From Antedon bifida (lineage: Eukaryota; Echinodermata; Crinoidea; Comatulida; Antedonidae), in contig OY727102.1 in NCBI GenBank assembly GCA_963402885.1, positions 14,446,001 to 14,510,000 on the forward strand: DNA of 64,000 nucleotides. Reading direction: 5' to 3'. Shown in pieces: positions 42,397 to 51,462 of the stretch. The notes below the pieces were generated by a model. The model did no database searches. It was not told the origin of the DNA and was given only the letters and a program-made list of their open reading frames with translations. The position numbers were made by a program, and so were the translations under genes. How positions within the stretch are numbered: position 1 is the first letter of the stretch; the number at the start of each line of letters is the position of its first letter.

Positions 42397-43725
42397 ATGG
42401 CGTACGTACACAAACACTCATGCGAATGTCTTAAATCCGAATTGGATTTGTTTTCTGTTCCTCCGACTCAAACTAGTATTACAAAAGGCCAATGGATTCA
42501 GTATCACCCTTTTAATAGTATTACCGATACGGGTCCTATTCAATTTAATATTCAAGGTTCAAGCGAGGAATATGTAGACTTATCGCAAACAATGTTACGC
42601 GTCAAAGCAAAAATCACCAAAGCTGATGGTGCAAATTTACAAGCAAACGATCCAGTTGGACCTACAAATTTATTACTACAATCTCTATTCAGCGAAGTTG
42701 ATGTATCTTTGAACGAAAGAGTGATTACCCCCTCCAACAACACTTACGCCTATCGGGCTATGATCGAAACATTGCTAACTTATGGTGGAGATGCAAAGGA
42801 GACTCATCTTACAGGTGGATTGTTTTATAAGGATACAGCGGGGAGAATGGATGTAGTGAATCCTACCGAAAATGATGATGTAGTGAACCGTGGACTTAAA
42901 AAACGATCTGAATATGTAAGGGAGAGTAAAGTGGTTGATTTGATGGGACCAATTCATTGTGATATTTTCTTCCAGGACCGTATGATGTTAAATGGAGTCG
43001 ATGTTAAAATAAAGTTACATCGTGGTAAAAATTCATTTTGTCTCATGTCTTCTGAAGCTCAAGCTAACTACAAGATCCAATTAGAAGAAGCATCTGTATA
43101 CGTACGCAAGGTGAAGTTAAATCCGTCTATAGCGTTGGCTCACGCAAAGGCGTTGGAGCGCGGATCGGCGAAGTACCCCCTGCGGCGCGTCGAGGTTAAA
43201 ACACTATCAATACCGCGAGGGAATTTGTCATTCACCAGAGAATCGCTGTACAACGGAAACCTACCAAAACGCTTAGTTGTTGGTTTAGTGAGCACGGACG
43301 CTTTCAATGGTACCTACGCTAAAAACCCATACAATTTTCAACATTTCAACACAAATTTCTTGGCATTATATCTAGACGGTGAACAAGTACCGTGGAAACC
43401 GTTGAAACCAAACTTTAACAATAACGGCGAAGGAAGTTACATCTTATCGTATCAAAGTTTATTTTCAGGATTGAACACTTTATTTGACGACACAGGAAAT
43501 CAGATATCCAGAGAAGACTACGCCAGGGGATACACGTTGTTTGCATTCGATCTTACCCCAGATTTATCAAGTAGTGGACATTTCAATTTAATTAGACAAG
43601 GAAATATACGCCTTGAAATTCAGTTTTCAGCCGCTTTAGGTGAAACTATTAATGTAATAATTTATTCAGAATTCGATTCAATAATTGAAATTGATAAGTC
43701 TCGTAACGTAATTTTGGACTTTTAG
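42397..43725 (+). CDS. Polinton major capsid protein (double jelly roll)
   Basis: 442 residues. SELDLFSVPPTQTSI, YHPFNSITDTGPIQFNI, YVDLSQTMLRVKAKI and NTYAYRAMIETLLTYGG are the typical signature of the Polinton major capsid protein, often seen in databases as F54H12.2-like. The length is within the family's usual range. Confidence 0.88.
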   Translation: MAYVHKHSCECLKSELDLFSVPPTQTSITKGQWIQYHPFNSITDTGPIQFNIQGSSEEYVDLSQTMLRVKAKITKADGANLQANDPVGPTNLLLQSLFSEVDVSLNERVITPSNNTYAYRAMIETLLTYGGDAKETHLTGGLFYKDTAGRMDVVNPTENDDVVNRGLKKRSEYVRESKVVDLMGPIHCDIFFQDRMMLNGVDVKIKLHRGKNSFCLMSSEAQANYKIQLEEASVYVRKVKLNPSIALAHAKALERGSAKYPLRRVEVKTLSIPRGNLSFTRESLYNGNLPKRLVVGLVSTDAFNGTYAKNPYNFQHFNTNFLALYLDGEQVPWKPLKPNFNNNGEGSYILSYQSLFSGLNTLFDDTGNQISREDYARGYTLFAFDLTPDLSSSGHFNLIRQGNIRLEIQFSAALGETINVIIYSEFDSIIEIDKSRNVILDF

Positions 43726-43732
43726 GCATGGA

Positions 43733-44248
43733 TACCATACAACTGTTAAGATTAGTAAACTCTGATCCATTAATTTTCGGGGTGTGTATCCTTCTGATCT
43801 ATTACCAAAACGTCATAGGGGTTACCCGAGAGCTTATATAGCTAATGTTGATGATAGTAGTGAAAATGGTTCCCACTGGGTGGCTTTCTTTATGAATAAT
43901 TGTAACGAAGGAGAATTTTTTGATTCTTTTGGTAACCACCCAGGTTATTACAGTCGTAACTTTGTAAGATTTCTTGACAGTTCTGCTAATGATTGGACCT
44001 TTAACGAAAGAGTGTTACAGGCACCTTTGTCGACCGTGTGTGGTCAATATTGTATCTTTTTTATTCTTCATAGTTGTAGAGGTATTGATGCGTCAACTAT
44101 TATTAATATGTTTACTAACAATAGATATACTAATGATGACTATGTTAATGATTTTGTTAAACGTAGATACGATGTGAATTTTCCAGTTTATGATAAGGAT
44201 TATATAAAAATCCAATTTGTGAAAATGTTAACTAACAATTTTTATTAA
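43733..44248 (+). CDS. Polinton adenovirus-type cysteine protease
   Basis: The protease region reads GSHWVAFF (catalytic His), EFFDSFGN (acidic residue) and STVCGQYCIFF (Gln and catalytic Cys), the C5/adenain arrangement. It would process virion proteins. It is the last plus-strand gene and is convergent with the minus-strand block. Confidence 0.85.
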
Positions 44249-44382
44249 TGTTTGTAGTGAGATTGAATGCGTATATATTTTTAAATAAAAAGTAAAACTA
44301 TAAAAAAGAAGAAAACACTGCTTTATTTGTTTATTTTGTTTTATTATGTTCTAGTAAAAAATTAATAAGAAGAAAATAACAT

Positions 44383-45153
44383 TTAGTAATTAAGCCATTT
44401 AGGTTTAGATTTTGGTGTACGTTTCTTCGGCGTAGGGGTGAATTGTCCATAATTATCTTCATCACTATCTTCTTCGACGTCCCTCTCTTTCCGTTTAGAT
44501 TTTTTAGTTTCTAAAAACGGTGTAGTTCCACTAGATTTTATACGTTGTAAAAGTCGACGTCTTGTTGGATTACCGATTAAACTTTCAGGGGTATTTAACT
44601 TTGCTAGTACAGAAATAAATTCCTTCCAACCAATAGGTTCAAACCCACGTTTTTCATGTATTACATCTTTAGTTAAATCAAGAAAATTACTTCCTTTAAT
44701 CAACTCCCCTTCTATGATGATTTCCCCGTAATTTGTCCAGTCTATAACACCCATATTTCGGTATCTATTTAGTCTGTCCAAAAATGTCTTGGTTTTAGAT
44801 TTTAAAGATACGGGTACACTTTGCAATACCTCTTGTGTCATCGATTCTGTATCAACGTCTGTTGTTTGAATTGTTGGTTTCTCCTCTTTCTCAACAATTT
44901 TGGATTCATGGATATCGATATTCGTAGGTGACGGGTTGTTGACCGATTTTTCTTTTTGAAGAAAGCGTTGTAGTATTTGATTGTACATTGTAATTTTATC
45001 GTGGTCGCTGATATCCTGTCTCTTGAGTATATCTTGCATAGAACCATCTAAATCATTGGTGATTGCTTCATGTTTCTGTTCAAAACGTTTACTATGCATC
45101 ATTGTATTGGCCAACTCCTGAGGTACCAAAACCAATTTCTTGGTGTGCTGCAT
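44383..45153 (-). CDS. conserved Polinton protein of unknown function (256 residues)
   Basis: N terminus KKLVLVPQELANTM, a charged middle, then FLDRLNRYRNMGVIDWTNYG, GWKEFISVLAKLNTPESLIG and a basic tail ending KSKPKWLNY. The type and position (beside the packaging ATPase block) fit one of the conserved Polinton genes of the PW/PZ group; the exact letter is not certain. Function unknown. Confidence 0.7.
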   Translation of the reverse strand: MQHTKKLVLVPQELANTMMHSKRFEQKHEAITNDLDGSMQDILKRQDISDHDKITMYNQILQRFLQKEKSVNNPSPTNIDIHESKIVEKEEKPTIQTTDVDTESMTQEVLQSVPVSLKSKTKTFLDRLNRYRNMGVIDWTNYGEIIIEGELIKGSNFLDLTKDVIHEKRGFEPIGWKEFISVLAKLNTPESLIGNPTRRRLLQRIKSSGTTPFLETKKSKRKERDVEEDSDEDNYGQFTPTPKKRTPKSKPKWLNY

Positions 45154-45155
45154 TT

Positions 45156-45482
45156 TTATTTTAATAGTAAACTACCCAGGGTTTGAAGTACAGGTTTCAG
45201 TATAAGTCCAAGAAATCCTCCTTTTTGAAGTAGTAAGCGTTTTCGTTTAAATGAAGGGATAGACTTATTAGAAATATCACGCAAGTGCTTTCGATACCGT
45301 GACAACTTCTTCTTATGAGAGCTGGATAACGGTACTCTCCCCTTTAACACGTTCATAGCACACTCACATATTGCTGTTACTAATTGATCGTCGGCATTCT
45401 CCAATAGTGTTTTTCTCTGTCGTGGAGTACACTTAGCAAGGAAACGTATGGTTTCAGCGTTTTTCTTTATACGTTTTGACAT
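45156..45482 (-). CDS. conserved small basic Polinton protein
   Basis: 108 residues from the preferred start MSKRIKKNAETIRFLAKC (45482). It continues with TPRQRKTLLENADDQLVTAI, CECAMNVLKGRVPL and LLQKGGFLGLILKPVL. This small protein is recurrent in animal Polintons. Function unknown. It lies three bases before the 256-residue gene. Confidence 0.75.
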   Translation of the reverse strand: MSKRIKKNAETIRFLAKCTPRQRKTLLENADDQLVTAICECAMNVLKGRVPLSSSHKKKLSRYRKHLRDISNKSIPSFKRKRLLLQKGGFLGLILKPVLQTLGSLLLK

Positions 45483-45530
45483 GATGTTTGCTATTATTAG
45501 AATGAGCAGAACAAACAAAGTAATTAATAC

Positions 45531-46307
45531 TTATACTTTAGGTACGTATGCATAATGTTTATCTAGTGAAAATATGTTTGTACGAATCCGCATCTCTTCC
45601 ATAGTATTTGGTTTAAGGTCGATTAACAAATAACCATATGGTTTGCGTGTAGCATCTTCAAATGCCTCCTGTAGGAATTTGCCTTTACCAGGGTACATTT
45701 GTTTAGATAAATTTGATATTTGAGATTTATCACGTGGGTTTTTAAATAAGACTATATAATGAGCATTTAAAGTTATAGTACGAATTTCTTTTGACCCATA
45801 AAAAAAATTTTGCATTATAAATATTACCGAAATGTTTCGATGATGAGAACTTTTAGTAAATAAATTAACTACTCGTTTATCGCTGCTACATTCAGTCATT
45901 AAGTCATCTATAATCACCAAATGATTTTTACTAGAATCGAAAGCATCTAATGTTTCAACAGGTATACCCTCCATAAAACTTATGTTAGATATTGAATTAC
46001 TTAGTTCAGTAAACATATGTTGATATTCACCATAGCACCATGTAATATCATCAAACGGTTTGTCAAAGTAATTATTTTGTAATAGTTGTTTTACAAATAC
46101 TGATTTACCACAGGAAGTTGGACCGCTGATCACAGCCGTGAAAGGTGTTACTAAACTGCCCTCCATAATCAATGTGTTACTTTTAAAACTGAAACATTTA
46201 TTATAAATACTTACATAATAAACACCTACAAGATCATTAGTTTTCGTTAACATTTTATTAGGACACACATTATTTTTAAACACCTTATTAGATTTGTAAT
46301 AATACAT
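45531..46307 (-). CDS. Polinton packaging ATPase (FtsK/HerA, A32-like)
   Basis: 258 residues. Walker A GPTSCGKS and Walker B LVIIDDLM, then FTKSSHHRNISVIFIMQNFF, typical of A32-like genome-packaging ATPases. The likely true start is the internal Met before EGSLVTPFTAVISG (46164), which gives the normal Polinton length of about 210 residues. Confidence 0.88.
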   Translation of the reverse strand: MYYYKSNKVFKNNVCPNKMLTKTNDLVGVYYVSIYNKCFSFKSNTLIMEGSLVTPFTAVISGPTSCGKSVFVKQLLQNNYFDKPFDDITWCYGEYQHMFTELSNSISNISFMEGIPVETLDAFDSSKNHLVIIDDLMTECSSDKRVVNLFTKSSHHRNISVIFIMQNFFYGSKEIRTITLNAHYIVLFKNPRDKSQISNLSKQMYPGKGKFLQEAFEDATRKPYGYLLIDLKPNTMEEMRIRTNIFSLDKHYAYVPKV

Positions 46308-46319
46308 ATAAATATTTAT

Positions 46320-46900
46320 TTCTCTTTTTACCTAAATAAAAAAAAAAAACAAAAAAAAACAAAAAACAAACTGTTATTAATTAAAATTAAACATCAAAAT
46401 AAATAATTAGTAAGTGACTATTCAGTAGAATGATACCTTTTGTAAAAAAAAAAATTAAATAAATGAAAACACAAACAAAAACCTAACAACACTATTACAA
46501 AAATAATAAAAGCTATATAAATATATACATTTTTTTTCTTTTTCAAAAATATAGTTTGACATCTTTTTTTTTTTTAATTAACATTTATACATTTTATTTT
46601 ATTTATTTAATACAGTAAACTCATTAAAAACGTATATTATTACATACAAAATGCTCAATTGCTAACACAAATTTTTACACATTTTTTTTTTTTTTGATGA
46701 ACAAATTTACAATTTTTTTTTTTTTTTTTTAAATTGTTTACATTTTTTTTTAAGTTTAAAAAGTTTACACATTTTTTTTTTTATGTTCAAAAAATGTTTA
46801 CACAATTTTTTTTATGTTCTAAAATGTTTACACATTTTTTTTTTTTATGTTAAAAAAAATGTTTACACAAAAAAAAATGTGTGCTGAAAAACAACTTAGG
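46320..46900. repeat. poly(T)/TTTACA-rich tract in the Polinton
   Basis: Alternating runs of 8-18 T with short spacers such as GTTTACACA and ATGTTCAAAAAATG. No ORF. It separates the ATPase from the polymerase remnant. Confidence 0.8.
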
Positions 46901-46926
46901 AAATTTGTTAAGAAACGTACAGATAC

Positions 46927-47930
46927 TTACATTACATAACCATATGGAACTGTTCTAAAATCATCGATTATTATTCTTTTGTTATACACGATACGATAAT
47001 CTTTACTACTTTCTTCCGTTACAATTTTTCGTTCTTTTGCTTTCCTCGTTATTCTGTTGGGATCAAATGTGGTTAACTTTTGGGGACCAACCCCACGTAC
47101 CATTTCACTCACTGTTTTAAAATTAATTAATTTTGAATTTTGATAGTTTAAGGTAAAACCCTTTACCTTACAGACCGTTGTACCTGTGTCTAAGCTGTAA
47201 GCATAATTTTTTGGTCCCCCGGAAACAAAAGTGGAGATATAAGTGGTGGTCGCCATTCTCCAGGTTTAGATGTAAATACACAAGAATCGGTGTCGTAGTA
47301 CAGCACACGGTCTTGCAACTTTTCCAATAAGTCGTAGAGCTTTAGCCTTGCTGTAGCAGTAGTAAATGCCGCAATAACAACATTCACTTTCTTGTTAACC
47401 TTTACAAATTGTTGTTCGTCTTCATATTTCATTTCTGCTAAATCATCATTTATAAAGTTCACATCATGCACAATAACCTTTGGGTCCGAAATCTTATCAT
47501 AAATGTCATTTGGTTCAGATGTAAATAAAGTTCTTGTCAAATTTTCCCTCTGTCCAAATTTTCCCCAGAAGGAATTTAGCATAAGTTTTGCCAATGATCG
47601 TAGACCAGCATTGTAGGCAATAGAGTCCTTATCGAGTTTAATATTTTCATTTGTTTCATAATCTTTAATGTACTTATCTTTCTGCTCATCCGTTACACAC
47701 CATTCAGGCCATCCAGAAGCTTCTTGTTTTAATTTAAGAAAAGTGTTAATATATCCAGAGAAAAGTCCGGAAGAAGGATCATCTGAGTTGTACTCACACT
47801 TCTGTTTAAAATTCCATGCAGCAGTAACATTCCTAATTATATAGCCAACTTCAACAGCTTTCTCTAACTCCGTTGATACCCATGTACCCGTCAGACATCT
47901 TTCATTTTCATCATGTCACACGAATAAAAA
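46927..47930 (-). pseudogene. Polinton protein-primed DNA polymerase B, remnant
   Basis: Only the C-terminal catalytic region is recognisable, with KLMLNSFWGKFGQR (motif B) and YYDTDSCVF (motif C). The gene is broken. Confidence 0.85.
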
Positions 47931-48044
47931 GTTATAATAATGCAATATTATAGTTTATCAGTTATTAGACATTTTGCAATGTAGTTTTTCAGTATGCAGC
48001 CTCCGAGAATTGATTTTGTTCTTATTTTTTCTCGAGTCTGTCTA

Positions 48045-48920
48045 ATTACCGAAAACAACCGAAAATAACCGAAAACAACCAAAAACAACCCAAAACAAAA
48101 CTAGAGGGTACTCCGAGAGTACAAACCTCCGCCTATTGTAAAATTCCCCTACATAAAATGACCCCGGAAGATATATTTTTTTTTTCATTTTTTTTATTAG
48201 TTTTAAGTGTAAATAGGCTAACTGCACACTGCAAAGTGACATTTACTTACAAAATATATAAATTTCGTTTTTAGTCTTAGATTTTCAAAAACAAAGCATG
48301 ATTTTACCTAATTTTGCGTTTTCGTCACTGAAGTTAATACTGAAGTGATTAAGGATAAAAACGTTACTCGACTACGGTAATTTTACTGAATAGATTTTAT
48401 TGTGAATCCTTTATCGTGAGCTTGGTTTAGGTATACTTTTCCCTAATATTATCAATATTCTTAAACATATCATTTTTGTATTATTATCTTTGACAATCTA
48501 TAATTAAATTGATCATGATTAACCATAGTGAATTTACTTTCTATACTATGGCATTGAGTAACGTGTTCACAATTATTGTGAGGAGTAAATGTGTTGGTTT
48601 CTGGATCAAAAATCGAAAGACTAAAATTAAAATATTTTTATAGATTCTGTAAGTAAATGCGATGTTATCATTGATCGATTTTTAGTTGTATTTTGCACAC
48701 TACCATTTCGTAGGGTCTTCCTTGGCTTTTGCGCACGCGGTCTTCTCTCTGTCATGGTCTTAGCTCTAGAAACACCCATCAGTAGAGGGCGACATTAAAT
48801 ATTCATATATAAAAATTTGTTTTCGGTATTTAGATTATTTTATTTTGTTTTCGATTTGTTTTCGGTTTCTTTTCGGTTGTTTTTGGTTGTTTTCGGTTAT
48901 TTTCGGTTGTTTTCGGTAAT
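48045..48920. mobile_element. 876-bp DNA transposon or MITE, TA-flanked, inside the Polinton
   Basis: Inverted ends starting ATTACCGAAAACAACCGAAA extend about 45 bp and are made of short tandem GAAAACAACC-type words. TA flanks both ends (48043-48044, 48921-48922). There is no transposase ORF. A piece of the repeat seen at 21467-21604 occupies 48101-48240. Confidence 0.75.
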
Positions 48921-48945
48921 TATACTGACCGCTTTTGCTCACCTA

Positions 48946-49023
48946 CATTTACAATGATACAAAAATGGAATATTCCTATTCAACGACACCAACTGGAAAC
49001 GTATTATTGTTATTAACCGATCC
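48946..49023. repeat. 78-bp segment also found inverted at 62867-62944
   Basis: CATTTACAATGATACAAAAA and the following 58 bases match the reverse complement of 62867-62944 with about five differences. In the second location it lies just upstream of a leader exon of the NACHT-LRR gene. Confidence 0.8.
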
Positions 49024-49329
49024 ATAGTGGCCATAATAATATCTAGCATAATTTTGACATTTATGCTAGGCATAATTTAAGAAAATCTAGAATAATCTGG
49101 CATAATTAAAAAAAAACCAATTCTCTGAAGCATATTTACAACGATCTAGCATTTTTTCTATCATATTTTCAAAGAAATCTAGCATAATTTTGCCCGAATC
49201 TAGCATAATTCGGCCAATAACCATAGGTTCAAACATTGTTTTATTGAACCAAATCACATCAAATACAAAGTTGCAACAATGTGAACTCTGATTAATGATT
49301 ATCCTTTAGACGGAAATTTTGAAGGCTTC

Positions 49330-49401
49330 GGTATGTTGGTCTAGTGGTATGATTCTCGCTTCGGGTGCGAGAGGTCCCGGGTTCAACTCCCGGACGAGCC
49401 C
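49330..49401 (+). pseudogene. tRNA-Pro (CGG) relic or weak gene
   Basis: From position 8 onward it is identical to the tRNA-Pro at 49751, including the anticodon loop with CGG and the B box GGTTCAACTCC. The 5' acceptor half is GGTATGT against ACGAGCC, with an A-A mismatch and two G-T pairs, and no T-run follows closely. Probably a tRNA-derived copy with a damaged acceptor stem. Confidence 0.75.
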
Positions 49402-49750
49402 GTTGTGTACGTATCCTTATTGTTTTGTTAAAAGAGAACAGAATTGTAACAAAGTATTTTTTCATTCTAACAGCGTCTGCAACTAACGGAATAGAAGTAA
49501 GTCGAGTTGTAAACGACTCTTATCTTCCTAATTTTAAGTATTTCATTGTCTTTTCCATCTTATTATCTTTGTTAACGTTTTATACTGTAGGCCTACATAA
49601 CCTTACCGCTGAGTTTGCCACTGTTTGGGAGAAGTTTGTAATTTCTGTCTAAACAGTAACTGGAGGCAGGTCAAGTTGTCTATCTGGACTGTCTTACTTC
49701 AAAGCACCTACATAGATGGGCGTGGTGTGTAGGCTCTTCTCGATATAATT

Positions 49751-49822
49751 GGCTCGTTGGTCTAGTGGTATGATTCTCGCTTCGGGTGCGAGAGGTCCCG
49801 GGTTCAACTCCCGGACGAGCCC
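49751..49822 (+). tRNA. tRNA-Pro (CGG)
   Basis: 72 bases. The acceptor GGCTCGT pairs with ACGAGCC, discriminator C. The D arm has TGGTCTAGTGGTATGATT, the anticodon stem TCTCG/CGAGA encloses TTCGGGT-type loop sequence with anticodon CGG, and the T arm is CCCGG-GTTCAACT-CCCGG-like. It is followed directly by TTTTTT. Close to vertebrate tRNA-Pro(CGG). It lies within the outer limits of the Polinton. Confidence 0.93.
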
Positions 49823-50289
49823 TTTTTTGTTTCGTTAAAATTGACCATTAATTGTACCAAAGTGTTTTTCTCTTACACTGATTGCATCATATGTCTTAGT
49901 AATAATTTCAAATGAAGTCAAGAAATATTTATTAAACAGAGATGATAAAAAAGGAGTTTGTGAGCAAAGTCTTGGTCACTTCTAACAATCCCACTCCTTA
50001 AATTGGTTCCTTGGCTTGGCGATATATAACAATGGCAGTCAATGTTAGCATTTGAAGATTAACCAAGCAACTGAACCAAGCACTCAATATTGTCATCTAT
50101 GACCACGTAATAATGTATGGCCGGCAGCAGTTCAATGTATGAGAAACCTCTATATATGAAAATGTTTCAAGAAAAACAAGCATTAGGAAATAAACTCGAC
50201 TAATTGATAGGTCCTAGCTGCTGAATCAAAAAAAACGTCTGGGAAAAGAGAGTCTATGAGGGGTCACGGTTGAACGATTTTGGACAGCC

Positions 50290-50371
50290 TAGCGTCCCTT
50301 CTTTGTTAACCTTTGTTAACCTTTCACACAATAGATTTCCTTTGTTCTCCCCAGGCCCCACCTACAATACT
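50290..50371. repeat. Polinton right terminal inverted repeat
   Basis: 82 bp, the reverse complement of 31056-31137 with one difference, followed by the target duplication TATATC (50372-50377). Confidence 0.95.
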
Positions 50372-50377
50372 TATATC

Positions 50378-51462
50378 CCAATCATCATCGTATAATCACA
50401 TTCCTTGTCATTTTCACCACAATCATCATCTTCGTAATATTAAACAATATGCACAATTTTTCTTATCATCAATATCATTTGAATTTCGTTATAAACCCGT
50501 TAGTCAGAGGCCTACAGTACTATTTATAAAAATGCAAACAAAATTTTAAAATAAAACAGTGGTTTCTTTTTTATATTTATTCAACAACGTTTTGTGGCGA
50601 TTGATTGTCCATCGGACAAAAATTAAAATCAATCAATAACACTTGAATTCTATAATCTGTATTTATAATTATTTAACGTAACACTGATTTTAAAATGCAA
50701 GAGTATTTAAATCACTGTACATACAATTGAACAGCAATCTCGATACATGTTATTAAATCATTTACAATGAATAACAAAATATTTGTGATTTTAAGATGCA
50801 GTATTTATATCACCCATAGATTATATTGTACAGCGATCTCGATACATATTATGTTTATTCAATCATATTTGCTAATCAAAATTCACACTGAAACTAAATA
50901 AACATACACATTGAGAAAGAACAATTCTAATGTAATAGTAATCCAGAACTGTTAAATTAGTTTTATAGCAAATGCTCCAGTAAAAATGATCACACAAAGA
51001 AAACACCCGTACAGACGTTGAATGTCATAACACATAATGGTGCAGTATAACAATATACTTGAATATAACAATGTACAGTATTACTGCTGTGATATAATTC
51101 AATGGCTCACCATACAACAATTGTAATAGTAAAAGTGAATTTTAGTAAAAGTAATATAATATAACAGTAGTACTGTAATAATAATATTAAAAACCACCAA
51201 ATTAACATACATATTATATGCAGAGATATACCTAAACGTTAAATTAGATTATTTAAAAAAAGAATTGTAAATAGAAAAAACTATTTGATTATTGATTTTG
51301 GAATTAAAAAATAATCAAACCAGTAGGTAATGTCATTCAATTACTGTATTATCCTATCTGAAAAGAAAGGTAATTTAAGATCTGAAAAGCCTTAATTAAA
51401 AAGTCTCAATTGCCATCAATCTTGTGAGTAGAATTAAACCTTCTCCAAAAGAAATCGGGAAG
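50378..51462. other. no gene recognised; 3' flank of the NACHT-LRR gene
   Basis: AT-rich. Minus-strand AATAAA signals at 50854-50859 and 50576-50581 may end the NACHT-LRR transcript. No ORF. Confidence 0.5.

Larger units (their letters stand above)
31056..50371. mobile_element. Polinton (Maverick), 19.3 kb, broken
   Basis: Terminal inverted repeats of 82 bp (31056-31137 and 50290-50371) start AGTAGTGTAGGTGGGGCCTG and differ at one position. The AGT start and the perfect 6-bp target duplication TATATC (31050-31055, 50372-50377) are the Polinton pattern. Plus-strand genes: SIM protein, Cys/His protein, PC4-repeat protein, integrase, penton-type capsid protein, basic protein, major capsid protein, protease. 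Minus-strand genes: two conserved Polinton proteins, packaging ATPase, polymerase B remnant. A LINE lies within it at 36.2-40.9 kb, and a DNA transposon and tRNA sequences near its right end. It is broken, with a handful of breaks. The nearly identical terminal repeats argue for a fairly recent insertion. Confidence 0.95.
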
